From contig CAJTQP010000007.1 in the NCBI GenBank assembly GCA_910578575.1, forward strand, positions 1-53,932: a stretch of DNA of 53,932 bases, read 5' to 3'. The translations under genes were made by a program, and so were the position numbers. The notes under the pieces are model-generated. The model was not told the DNA's origin. It searched no databases and saw only the letters and a list, made by a program, of their open reading frames with translations. This DNA comes from an uncultured Oscillospiraceae bacterium (GTDB taxonomy: Bacteria; Bacillota; Clostridia; Oscillospirales; Oscillospiraceae). Shown piece after piece: positions 15,899 through 23,918 of the stretch. Each line of letters opens with the position of its first letter. The stretch's first letter is position 1.

Positions 15899-17755
15899 AT
15901 GACAAATGGAACGAAACCTGGGCGGTGGGGCTTGCGGGTCCTGGCAATGGTGTTGCTGTTGGGGCTCTTTCCCGCCATCAATTTTCTGGTGGACCCCTTT
16001 GGGGTGTTTGGGGACCCCCTCTTCCACTGGTATGGATACAATGAGACCAACAACCCCCGCGTGGCCAAGGTAGCCTGGCTGGAGGAGCACAAGGAGGAAT
16101 TTGACTCCTACATCATCGGCTCCTCCTGCGCTGCCTCTTACAATGTGGAGGAGCTGGACCGCTATCTGGACGCCAGCTTCTATAACTTTTTCGTCTACGG
16201 CAGCGACGCCAGGGATTACCGGGCCCACGCCACCTACCTATTGAAAAACTGTAAGGTGAAGAACCTGGTGCTGAGCCTCAACTTCAACGAGGCCAACACC
16301 GAGGACGCAGGCGGCGACGACATCCACTACTGGATGCACCCCCTGGCCAGCGGCGGGAACCCGCTGCTGTTTTACCTGCGCTGTGCCTTTTGCAATACGG
16401 AATATGCCATCGACAAGGTCTCCGACTACCGGCGGGACACCGACCTGCCCCAGGTGTTCGACGTGTTCGACGCCGCCACGGGGATGTACGACAAGCGGGT
16501 CCGGGATATCGAGAAGGTGGGGGACCCGGCGGTCTATGAGGCGGAGCACGGGGATGCCTTTGCCTACGCCGCCCCGCCGGATTTCCGGGAGCTGCCCTAC
16601 CTGGACGTATGTATGGAGGCGGTGCGGGACATCCGGGACATGTGCGCGGCCCAGGGGGTGAAGCTGACGGTGATCTGTTCCCCGGTGTATCGCAGCCAGT
16701 TGGAGGCCTACGGCGACGAGGCCCTGAACCGCTACCGTACAGAGCTGTCCAAACTGGTGGACTTTTGGGATTTCAGCGATACCGCCATCTCCTATGACAG
16801 CCGGTATTTCTACGACGCCTCCCACTTCCGCAACGCCGTGGGCACCATGGCCTTGGCCCAGGTGTTCGGGGACGACAGCGTCTACCGTCCGGCGGACTTT
16901 GGCACCTATGTGACGGCGGAGAACTGCGCGGCCTACCTGGACAAGCTGGCCGCCCAACCCAAGGGGGCGGATCTTGCCGCTTACACAGCAGACGTGCCGG
17001 TGCTGATGTACCACCATTTCAGCCAGGAGGCGTCCGGGGAAGTGGTGCGGGCGGAGACCTTCGCTGCCCATTTGGAGGCACTAAAGGAAGCGGGCTACAC
17101 CGCCGTGAGTATACAGGAGATGATCGACTTTGTGTACAACGGGGGTAGCCTGCCGGAAAAACCGGTGTGCATCACCATGGATGACGGCTATCTGAGCAAC
17201 TATGAGATCGCCATGCCTATCCTGGAGCAGTACGGCATGAAGGCCACGGTCTTTGCCATCGGCTCCTCTGTGGGGCATCGGGAATTTTATAAGGACACCC
17301 AACACCGCCTCACCCCCCACTTTGGCTATGACGAGGCCAGGGAAATGCTGGCCTCCGGCGTGCTGGACGTCCAGTCCCACACCTACGACATGCACCAGTG
17401 GGAGCCCTTCGAGAGCGGAGGAACAATCCGTACCAACGCCCTGCCCCTGGAGGGGGAGTCGGAGGCGGACTATGCCGCCGCCCTGGCGGCGGACCTGGAG
17501 CGCTACGACCAGGAGCGCCAGGCGGAGTTGGGGGAGGGCTTCTGTGCCCTGGCCTACCCCGGCGGCTACTACAACGACCTCACAGAGGTATTGATCCACC
17601 AGGCGGGCATCCCCGTCACCCTATCCATCCGCACCGACAGCCGGAACGTGCTGCTCCGGGGCCTGCCCCAGAGCCTGTACGCCCTGTGCCGCTGGAACAT
17701 CACAGAACAGGTGACCCCGGAGGCCCTGCTGGCCATGGTGGAAGGGGAATCTTGA
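15899..17755 (+). CDS. Membrane-anchored SGNH-like / polysaccharide deacetylase (NodB) fusion
   Basis: A 618-residue, two-domain extracytoplasmic protein. One N-terminal membrane segment (about 10-32) leads into an SGNH/DltD-AlgX-like domain: nucleophile motif IIGSSCAAS (S75/S76) and the catalytic pair in FYDASHF (D306, H309). From about residue 365 a NodB polysaccharide deacetylase domain follows: metal/base motif MDDGY (D428, D429), SHTYDMH (H494, H499) and AYPGGYY. All key residues look intact. SGNH partners of MBOAT proteins finish acyl transfer to polymers, while NodB domains remove N-acetyl groups, so this one chain may do both. ATG 15899 is used because GGAG lies six bases upstream. 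An upstream in-frame ATG at 15848 lacks a site. It is the first gene of the acylation unit. Confidence 0.78.
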   Translation: MTNGTKPGRWGLRVLAMVLLLGLFPAINFLVDPFGVFGDPLFHWYGYNETNNPRVAKVAWLEEHKEEFDSYIIGSSCAASYNVEELDRYLDASFYNFFVYGSDARDYRAHATYLLKNCKVKNLVLSLNFNEANTEDAGGDDIHYWMHPLASGGNPLLFYLRCAFCNTEYAIDKVSDYRRDTDLPQVFDVFDAATGMYDKRVRDIEKVGDPAVYEAEHGDAFAYAAPPDFRELPYLDVCMEAVRDIRDMCAAQGVKLTVICSPVYRSQLEAYGDEALNRYRTELSKLVDFWDFSDTAISYDSRYFYDASHFRNAVGTMALAQVFGDDSVYRPADFGTYVTAENCAAYLDKLAAQPKGADLAAYTADVPVLMYHHFSQEASGEVVRAETFAAHLEALKEAGYTAVSIQEMIDFVYNGGSLPEKPVCITMDDGYLSNYEIAMPILEQYGMKATVFAIGSSVGHREFYKDTQHRLTPHFGYDEAREMLASGVLDVQSHTYDMHQWEPFESGGTIRTNALPLEGESEADYAAALAADLERYDQERQAELGEGFCALAYPGGYYNDLTEVLIHQAGIPVTLSIRTDSRNVLLRGLPQSLYALCRWNITEQVTPEALLAMVEGES

Positions 17756-17774
17756 GGAGGAGAACGACAAGACT

Positions 17775-19310
17775 ATGTCCATTGTGACCCTGCGGTTTTT
17801 CATCTTTGCGGGCTTCATCCTCGCGGAATATTGGCTTTGCCCTCCCAAGGGACGGTGGGTGGTGCTGCTGCTGGGCAGCGGCTATTTCTTGCTGGCCTGC
17901 ACGGAGTATGACCTGGGGGTGTGCGCCGTGTTCGCGGCGGAGGCCCTGCTCACCTGGGCGGTGGCCCTGGCCATCCGGCGTATCCCAGGGGAACGGGCCC
18001 GCTGGGCCCTTACTGGCCTAACGGTAACGGCCTTGGCCACGGTGATGATCCTCTACAAAGACATCGCCTTTTTCATCAACAACATCAACGGCATCGGTGG
18101 CCTTTTGGGGAAGGACGTGGGACTGGAAATGCCCCAGTGGCTGGCGCCCTTCGGTGTCAGCTACTTCACCCTCATCCTCATCGGCTACCTGCTGGACGTG
18201 CGCTGGGAGACCGTGGAGCAGCCCCAGAGGAATCCCCTAAAAATGCTGCTCTTTGCCGGGTATTTCCCCCAGCTTACCTCCGGCCCCTTCTCCCGCTACA
18301 ATGATATCTCTGAAACTTTGTTCGGGGGCGCGGTGTGGGACCGGCAGCGCTTCTATTTTGGCCTCCAGCGCTTCCTGTGGGGCCTATTCAAAAAGCTGGT
18401 ATTGGCGGACCGCCTGGGGATGGCGGTGTCGGTGGTCTACGACAACGGCCTGTGCCAGGGGGCCATGGTCCCGGTGGGGGCGCTGCTCTTCGTGGGCCAG
18501 CTCTATGCGGATTTCAGCGGCTGCATGGACATCGTCATCGGCCTGTCAGAGCTCTTTGGCATCCCTCTGGCGGAGAACTTCCGCCGGCCCTTCTCCTCGG
18601 AAAACCTCTCCGTATTCTGGCGGCGCTGGCACATGACCTTGGGCTTTTGGCTCAAGGACTACCTGCTCTATCCCACCCTGAAATCCCGCTGGATGGGAAA
18701 GCTGCGCAAGGGCTGCAAGAAACGTTTTGGGAAAAAGGCATCGCGGGAGATCCCCACCTATATCGGCATGTTCATCACCTGGTTCTGCATCGGCTTTTGG
18801 CACGGCGGGTCCTGGAAGTACATCTTCGGCAGTGGCCTGTTCTTCTTCGCCATGATCGCCGGGGGGATGCTGCTGAAACCCGTGTTCCAGAAAATGACCG
18901 ACGCCCTGCATATCAACACGCAGTCCCGCGGTTGGAGGTATTTCCAGCGCCTGCGCACCGCCTGCCTCTTTACCGCCTCGGTGTCCTTTGACCGCTTTGT
19001 CAGCTTCCGGGCGGGCTTGCAGGCCTGGAAAAGTGTCCTGACGTCCTTTGACCCCAGGGTATGGGTGGACGGGACCCTGTTAAACCTGGGCCTGGACGGG
19101 AAGAATCTACTGGTGTGCGGCGGCTGCCTGGTGGCGATGCTGGCGGTGTCCCTGCTCCAAGAGCGGGTGGGGAGCGTGCGGGCTTGGCTGGCCGAGAAGC
19201 ATACGCTGCTGTCTGCGGGGGTATCCCTCCTGCTGCTGTTGGCGGTGCTGAAATTTGGCTGCTATGGACCGGACTACCAGGCGGCCACCTTCATTTACGC
19301 AGGATTTTAA
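17775..19310 (+). CDS. MBOAT-family membrane O-acyltransferase (DltB/AlgI-like)
   Basis: A 511-residue multi-pass protein. The MBOAT signature is clear: SGPFSRY, RRWHMTLGFWLKDYL (H286) and FCIGFWHGGSWKY with the invariant catalytic His (H343). Members such as DltB and AlgI take an acyl group from a cytosolic carrier protein or thioester and pass it through the membrane to an extracellular acceptor. The length and helix pattern fit that subgroup. It follows the SGNH-NodB gene by 19 bases, with AGGAGG overlapping the previous stop. The presence of a carrier protein in the same unit makes transfer from acyl-ACP the natural reading. Confidence 0.9.
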   Translation: MSIVTLRFFIFAGFILAEYWLCPPKGRWVVLLLGSGYFLLACTEYDLGVCAVFAAEALLTWAVALAIRRIPGERARWALTGLTVTALATVMILYKDIAFFINNINGIGGLLGKDVGLEMPQWLAPFGVSYFTLILIGYLLDVRWETVEQPQRNPLKMLLFAGYFPQLTSGPFSRYNDISETLFGGAVWDRQRFYFGLQRFLWGLFKKLVLADRLGMAVSVVYDNGLCQGAMVPVGALLFVGQLYADFSGCMDIVIGLSELFGIPLAENFRRPFSSENLSVFWRRWHMTLGFWLKDYLLYPTLKSRWMGKLRKGCKKRFGKKASREIPTYIGMFITWFCIGFWHGGSWKYIFGSGLFFFAMIAGGMLLKPVFQKMTDALHINTQSRGWRYFQRLRTACLFTASVSFDRFVSFRAGLQAWKSVLTSFDPRVWVDGTLLNLGLDGKNLLVCGGCLVAMLAVSLLQERVGSVRAWLAEKHTLLSAGVSLLLLLAVLKFGCYGPDYQAATFIYAGF

Positions 19311-19323
19311 GGAGAGTGATCCC

Positions 19324-21135
19324 ATGACAAAGGACCTGTTTACCCCGCCCTTTTCCACCGAGCTATTGACCAAGCGGAAACGGCTGCGCCGGACGCTTTT
19401 GGAGAGCCGGGGGGACTTTATCCAAAAGCGGGTGGCCATCCTGGGGGGCTCCACCACCCATGACGTGCGGGATATGCTGGACTTGTTCCTGCTGCGCCAG
19501 GGCATCCGCTGCACCTTCTATGAGAGCGAGTACGCCCAGTTCTGGCAGGACGCCATGTTTCCCAACCCGGAGCTGGAGGCCTTCCAGCCGGATATCATCT
19601 ACATCCACACCTCCAACCGCAATGTCAGCCGCTACCCCCAGCTCTCGGACAGCCCGGAGGCGGTGGACGCCCTGTTGGAGGAGGAGCTGGGCCGCTTCAC
19701 CGCTATGTGGGACCGGCTGTCTCAGCTGTACGGCTGTCCCCTGATCCAGAACAACTTTGAATACCCCTATTGGCGCTTGCAGGGGAACCGGGAGGCCAGC
19801 GATATCCACGGCCGGGTCCACTTCCTCACCCGGCTGAATCTGGGCTTTGCCCAGTACGCCCAGACCCACAAGGGCTTTTACCTCCACGACATCAACTACC
19901 TCTCCGCCCTCTACGGCCTGGAGGCGTGGAGCGACCCCGCCTATTGGCATCTGTACAAGTATGCCCTGGCGGTGCCGGCCATCCCCACCCTGGCCCACAG
20001 CGTGTCCAACATTATCAAGTCCATCTATGGCAAAAACAAAAAGGCCCTGGCCCTGGATTTGGACAACACCCTCTGGGGTGGCATCGTAGGGGACGATGGG
20101 CCGGAGAACTTGCAGGTGGGCCAGGAGACCTCCATGGGCCAGGCTTTTAGCGAGTTCCAGGCTTACCTGAAAGCCCACAAGGACTTGGGGGTCATCCTCA
20201 ACGTGGTCAGCAAGAACGAGGCGGAGAACGCTATTGCGGGGCTGAAACGGCCGGACATGACCCTCACCCCGGAGGATTTCATCCTCATCAAGGCCAACTG
20301 GGAGCCCAAGTCCCAGAACCTGGTGGAGATTGCCCAAAGCCTCTCCCTATTGCCGGAGAGTTTTGTGTTCGTGGACGACAACCCCGCCGAGCGGGAGATC
20401 GTCCGCCAGCAGGTCCCCGGCACGGGGGTGCCGGAGCTGGGGGAGCAGCCGGAGCACTACATCCAGGCCATCGACCGCCTGGGCTACTTTGAGGTCACGG
20501 AGCTCTCCGCCGACGATGCCGCCCGGACGGAGATGTACCGCCAGAATGCCGCGCGGGCCCAGGCGGAGGCCTCCTTTGCCGACTATGAGAGCTATCTGCG
20601 CTCTCTGGAGATGCGGGGGGAGATTGGGGCCTTTGTCCCCCTGTATTACTCCCGCCTTGCACAGCTCACCAACAAGTCCAACCAGTTCAACCTCACCACC
20701 CGCCGCTTCACCCAGGGGGAGATCGAAGCCATGGCGGCGGATGACCGCTTCATCACCCTCTATGGTAAGCTGGAGGACAAGTTCGGGGACAACGGCGTGG
20801 TCTCCATCGCCATCGGGGAGAAGCAGGGGACGCGGTTAGATGTGATCCTCTGGCTGATGAGCTGCCGGGTGCTGAAACGGGGCATGGAATACGCCATGAT
20901 GGACGCTATGGCAGCGCGCTGCCAGGCAGCGGGGCTGGACTGCATCCGGGGCTACTATTTCCCCACAGCGAAAAACGGCATGGTCCGGGACTTTTACCAA
21001 AAGCAGGGCTTTGCCAAAGTCTCGGAGGAGGCAGATGGAAGCACCGTCTGGGAGTTGGACCTCCGGGGCGGCTATGAGAAGAAAAACCGTGTGATCCAGG
21101 TCACGGAAGCGAAACAGGAGGAAAGCCATGGATAG
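19324..21135 (+). CDS. FkbH-like HAD-IIIC protein (putative glyceryl-ACP synthase)
   Basis: A 603-residue protein of the FkbH family. An N-terminal SGNH-like Rossmann region (AILGGSTTHDVRD, residues about 35-220) precedes the HAD domain with nucleophile motif LDLDNTLWGG (D245, D247, T249) and the acidic motif VFVDDNPAERE. The C-terminal third is GNAT-like. Characterised relatives take the glyceryl-phosphate moiety of 1,3-bisphosphoglycerate, remove the phosphate and load D-glycerate onto an acyl carrier protein. The ACP gene overlaps its end by 8 bases. No polyketide or nonribosomal genes are nearby, which is unusual for FkbH. Placing it beside an MBOAT suggests the glyceryl group goes to the cell surface. 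That last step is inference. Confidence 0.85.
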   Translation: MTKDLFTPPFSTELLTKRKRLRRTLLESRGDFIQKRVAILGGSTTHDVRDMLDLFLLRQGIRCTFYESEYAQFWQDAMFPNPELEAFQPDIIYIHTSNRNVSRYPQLSDSPEAVDALLEEELGRFTAMWDRLSQLYGCPLIQNNFEYPYWRLQGNREASDIHGRVHFLTRLNLGFAQYAQTHKGFYLHDINYLSALYGLEAWSDPAYWHLYKYALAVPAIPTLAHSVSNIIKSIYGKNKKALALDLDNTLWGGIVGDDGPENLQVGQETSMGQAFSEFQAYLKAHKDLGVILNVVSKNEAENAIAGLKRPDMTLTPEDFILIKANWEPKSQNLVEIAQSLSLLPESFVFVDDNPAEREIVRQQVPGTGVPELGEQPEHYIQAIDRLGYFEVTELSADDAARTEMYRQNAARAQAEASFADYESYLRSLEMRGEIGAFVPLYYSRLAQLTNKSNQFNLTTRRFTQGEIEAMAADDRFITLYGKLEDKFGDNGVVSIAIGEKQGTRLDVILWLMSCRVLKRGMEYAMMDAMAARCQAAGLDCIRGYYFPTAKNGMVRDFYQKQGFAKVSEEADGSTVWELDLRGGYEKKNRVIQVTEAKQEESHG

Positions 21136-21367
21136 AGCAAGCATTTTTGAAAAACTGACCGAGGTGTTCCAGGACGTGTTTGATGACGACAGCATCGCCC
21201 TCACCGACGACACCACCGCCGCCGACATCGAGGACTGGGACTCCCTGACCCACATCACTCTCCTGGCCACCGTGGAGGAGGAATTTGGCATGAAGTTCAG
21301 CATGAAGGCGGTACAGGGCATGAAGAACGTGGGGGAGATGGTGGACCTCATCGCGGCAGCGGTGTGA
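21128..21367 (+). CDS. Acyl carrier protein
   Basis: A 79-residue acidic carrier protein. The phosphopantetheine attachment site is the Ser of DWDSLTHI, with the usual four-helix ACP pattern around it. It is not the housekeeping fatty-acid ACP by context: it overlaps the FkbH-like gene by 8 bases and sits at the end of an MBOAT/SGNH unit, in the place DltC holds in dlt operons. It probably carries the group made by the FkbH-like enzyme to the MBOAT. It needs a phosphopantetheinyl transferase from elsewhere in the genome. Confidence 0.9.
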   Translation: MDRASIFEKLTEVFQDVFDDDSIALTDDTTAADIEDWDSLTHITLLATVEEEFGMKFSMKAVQGMKNVGEMVDLIAAAV

Positions 21368-21410
21368 GCCAACAGCGTGCCCCCGAAAGACAGTCTTATA
21401 AGAAAAGAAC

Positions 21411-21453
21411 CAGCGCACAGTCTCCCTGAGTAGGAGCTGTGCGCTGTTTTTTC
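21411..21453. terminator. Bidirectional terminator between ACP and PepSY lipoprotein genes
   Basis: Ten-base arms CAGCGCACAG and CTGTGCGCTG, with inner CTCC/GGAG pairs, followed by TTTTTT. Confidence 0.88.
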
Positions 21454-21940
21454 AGTCCTTTTCCGTCTCAAATTCCAGGATGGCCCCGGTGTTGGCGTCG
21501 ATTTCGTACTTGTACTCCACCGGCCCCACGTAGAACTCCACCTCATAGAGGTAGCGCCCGTCGTCCCGGTCTCCCTCCACTTGAAGGAACACTGTGTCGG
21601 ACTGGGCCACCCTGGCATGTTCCAGGGCGATGTTCACGGCGTCCTGCTCCGAGAGGGCCACGGTGGTGGTGCCAATGGTGCCGCCGGTGCTCCCTGCCGT
21701 GCCATGGTGGCTGTCGTGGTGGCTGCCGGGGCTACCGGTGGCGGGCTGCTGGGCCGGATCGGTGGCCGCCGGGGTCTGGGGCGTGGTGGGTGTTGCGGAG
21801 GGGTCCGTCCCAGGGGTGGTGGTGGAGGGATTCGTCATGGGCTGGAGGGTGGTCTGGTTGGTGGGCACCAGGCCGCAGCCAGCCAACAGCGCAGCGCCCA
21901 AAACCGCCGCTACGGCCAGGGCTATTTTTGGAACCTTCAT
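21452..21940 (-). CDS. PepSY-domain lipoprotein
   Basis: A 162-residue lipoprotein. The signal sequence ends in the lipobox LLAGC, so it is lipidated and tethered outside the membrane. A Thr/Pro/Gly/His-rich linker follows (containing HHDSHH, a possible metal-binding patch). The C-terminal 65 residues form a PepSY domain (SEQDAVNIALEHA, then YLYEVEFYVG and YEIDANTGAILEFE). PepSY domains commonly inhibit or regulate extracellular peptidases or bind the wall; the target here is unknown. ATG 21940 has AGGAGG six bases upstream. The longer open frame to 22033 lacks a site and would bury the signal peptide. Confidence 0.85.
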   Translation of the reverse strand: MKVPKIALAVAAVLGAALLAGCGLVPTNQTTLQPMTNPSTTTPGTDPSATPTTPQTPAATDPAQQPATGSPGSHHDSHHGTAGSTGGTIGTTTVALSEQDAVNIALEHARVAQSDTVFLQVEGDRDDGRYLYEVEFYVGPVEYKYEIDANTGAILEFETEKD

Positions 21941-21973
21941 AACATACCTCCTGGTAAAAATGGATGTGCTCCT

Positions 21974-22003
21974 ATCATAGCATTGGGAACCAGCTTGGGT
22001 CAA
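21974..22003 (-). promoter_or_regulatory. Promoter of the PepSY lipoprotein gene
   Basis: Minus-strand TTGACC (22003-21998), an 18-base spacer and TATGAT (21979-21974). It faces away from the thiamine operon promoter. Confidence 0.6.
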
Positions 22004-22015
22004 GGGAAAAAAGAC

Positions 22016-22043
22016 TTGCATTTTGCGTTTCATGGGCTATAAT
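22016..22043 (+). promoter_or_regulatory. Promoter of the thiamine operon
   Basis: TTGCAT (22016-22021), a 16-base spacer and a perfect TATAAT (22038-22043), just before the TPP aptamer. Confidence 0.7.
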
Positions 22044-22059
22044 AGAAGTACAATTTGAT

Positions 22060-22150
22060 CCATGGGGAGCTTGTATACAGGCTGAGAGGGAGGTGTGACC
22101 TTCGACCCATAGAACCTGATTTGGGTAATTCCAACGTAGGGAGACGGCAC
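22060..22150 (+). promoter_or_regulatory. TPP riboswitch (THI element)
   Basis: The classic thi-box is readable: GGGGAGC near the 5' end, GCTGAGAGGG (22081-22090), CCCATAGAACCTGATTTGGG, and GTAATTCCAACGTAGGGA. It binds thiamine pyrophosphate in the leader RNA. A terminator hairpin follows at 22176-22212, so high TPP should stop transcription before thiS. All eight genes downstream are thiamine genes. Confidence 0.96.
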
Positions 22151-22175
22151 AAAGCTGCCTTGTATCGCCGCAATC

Positions 22176-22212
22176 GCGGGAGGTTACCCAATCAGGGGAC
22201 CTCCCGCTTTTT
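22176..22212 (+). terminator. Riboswitch expression-platform terminator
   Basis: Perfect 9-base arms GCGGGAGGT and ACCTCCCGC around a 14-base loop, followed by TTTTT. It lies between the TPP aptamer and thiS. Confidence 0.9.
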
Positions 22213-22251
22213 GTATGGATCGCCCAAAGCGGAGAACAGGAGGGATGCACA

Positions 22252-22446
22252 ATGGTGACCATCAACGGCGAGGCCTTGGACGTGGGGGGCAAGACCCTGG
22301 CGGCCTATTTGACCCAGGCAGGATATGAACAAACCCGCATTGCCGTGGAGCGCAACGGGGAGATCGTGCCCAAGGCGAAGTATGACGAGACGCAGCTCCA
22401 GGAGGGGGACGTGGTGGAGGTGGTCCGCTTTGTGGGGGGCGGCTGA
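22252..22446 (+). CDS. thiS: Sulfur carrier protein ThiS
   Basis: A 64-residue ubiquitin-like protein ending in FVGGG. The C-terminal Gly-Gly is adenylated by ThiF and converted to a thiocarboxylate, the sulfur donor for thiazole formation by ThiG. The N-terminal strand MVTINGEALDV and GDVVEVVRFVGGG end are standard. It has GGAGGG upstream and is the first gene after the riboswitch terminator. Confidence 0.93.
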   Translation: MVTINGEALDVGGKTLAAYLTQAGYEQTRIAVERNGEIVPKAKYDETQLQEGDVVEVVRFVGGG

Positions 22447-22468
22447 TCGGTACCCAAGCCGGGAGGAG

Positions 22469-23083
22469 ATGCGCCAGACCCTGGTTTCCCGCCACGGGGC
22501 AGAGCTGCAAACGAAGCTGGAGGGCAGCACCGTGGCGATCTGTGGCCTGGGCGGCCTGGGCTCCAACCTTGCCATTGCCCTGGCCCGCGCCGGGGTGGGG
22601 CGGTTGATCCTCCTGGACTTTGACCAAGTGGACATCACCAACCTGAACCGCCAGCAGTACAAGGTCAGCCAACTGGGGCAGGACAAGACCCAGGCCCTGG
22701 CGGAGAATTTGAGGGAGATTGCCCCATACGTCTCCCTGACCTGTCACAGCGTCCGGGTTACGGAGGAAAACCTCCCGGCACTGCTCCAAGAGGCGGACAT
22801 CATCTGCGAGGCCTTCGACCAGCCGGAGGCCAAGGCCATGCTGGTGAATGGGGTGTTGGAAACCCTGCCGGGGAAGGCCCTGGTGGCCGCCAGTGGCATG
22901 GCGGGGCTGGGCTCCCCCAACGCCATCCGGACCCGCCAGGTGGGCAAGCACTTCTACCTCTGCGGGGACGAAGCCAGCGACGTGGCGGAGCTGGGGAGCC
23001 TCTTTGCCCCCCAGGTGATGCTCTGCGCAGCCCACCAAGCCCAGACTGTCCTGCGGATTTTGGCGGGGGAAGATAAGCTTTGA
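22469..23083 (+). CDS. thiF: ThiS adenylyltransferase ThiF
   Basis: An E1-like enzyme of about 204 residues (the short clostridial ThiF form). The ATP-binding loop is ICGLGGLGSNLA, followed by LLDFDQVDITNLNRQQY, the canonical E1 DxD...NLNRQ block. It adenylates the C-terminus of ThiS. The start is uncertain. ATG 22469 has GGAGG only two bases upstream, whereas a TTG at 22430, overlapping the end of thiS, has GGAGGTGG at good spacing. The choice changes 13 residues and no motif. It is 51 bases before thiG. Confidence 0.85.
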   Translation: MRQTLVSRHGAELQTKLEGSTVAICGLGGLGSNLAIALARAGVGRLILLDFDQVDITNLNRQQYKVSQLGQDKTQALAENLREIAPYVSLTCHSVRVTEENLPALLQEADIICEAFDQPEAKAMLVNGVLETLPGKALVAASGMAGLGSPNAIRTRQVGKHFYLCGDEASDVAELGSLFAPQVMLCAAHQAQTVLRILAGEDKL

Positions 23084-23134
23084 CCGGCCCTGTGGGGCCA
23101 GGAAAAAGGAAGCACAACAGGGGGAAGGAGAAAC

Positions 23135-23908
23135 ATGAACACAACAGATAAGCTCGTCATCGGCGGCCACGAATTTCAATCCCGCTTCATCTTGGGTTCG
23201 GGGAAATACTCCCTAAAACTCATCGAAGCGGCGGTGCGGGATGCCGGGGCGGAGATCATCACCCTGGCCCTGCGCCGGGCCAACACCAAGCAGGAGGAGA
23301 GTATTTTGGACTACATCCCCCAGGGGGTGACCCTACTGCCCAACACCTCCGGGGCGCGGAATGCCCAGGAGGCGGTGCGCATTGCCCGCCTGGCCCGTGA
23401 GCTGGGCTGCGGGGATTTTGTGAAGATCGAGATCATGCGGGATGCCAAGTACCTCCTGCCGGACAACGCCGAGACCATCAAAGCTACAGAAACCTTGGCC
23501 AAGGAGGGCTTCGTCGTCCTACCCTACATGTACCCCGACCTGAACGTGGCGCGGGACCTGGTGGATGCCGGGGCGGCGGCCATCATGCCCTTGGGGGCCC
23601 CCATCGGCTCCAACAAGGGCCTAGCTACCAAGGAGTTCATTCAGATCTTGATCGACGAGATCGACCTGCCCGTCATCGTGGACGCGGGCATCGGCCGGCC
23701 CTCCCAGGCCTGCGAGGCCATGGAGATGGGGGCAGCGGCCATTATGGCCAACACCGCCCTGGCCACCGCCGGGGACCTGCCCCTGATGGCCGCTGCCTTC
23801 CGCCAGGCCATTGAGGCGGGACGCAAGGCCTACCTGTCGGGCTTGGGCCGGGTGCTCACCCGTGGGGCCTCTGCCTCCGACCCCCTCACGGGGTTCCTCC
23901 ACGATTGA
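23135..23908 (+). CDS. thiG: Thiazole synthase ThiG
   Basis: A 257-residue TIM-barrel enzyme that condenses deoxyxylulose 5-phosphate, dehydroglycine and ThiS thiocarboxylate into the thiazole phosphate. Family blocks are clear: FILGSGKYS, the late IMPLGAPIGSNKGL and VDAGIGRPSQACEAMEMGAAA. Length is normal. It lies directly upstream of thiH. Confidence 0.95.
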   Translation: MNTTDKLVIGGHEFQSRFILGSGKYSLKLIEAAVRDAGAEIITLALRRANTKQEESILDYIPQGVTLLPNTSGARNAQEAVRIARLARELGCGDFVKIEIMRDAKYLLPDNAETIKATETLAKEGFVVLPYMYPDLNVARDLVDAGAAAIMPLGAPIGSNKGLATKEFIQILIDEIDLPVIVDAGIGRPSQACEAMEMGAAAIMANTALATAGDLPLMAAAFRQAIEAGRKAYLSGLGRVLTRGASASDPLTGFLHD

Positions 23909-23918
23909 GAGGTAGCTT

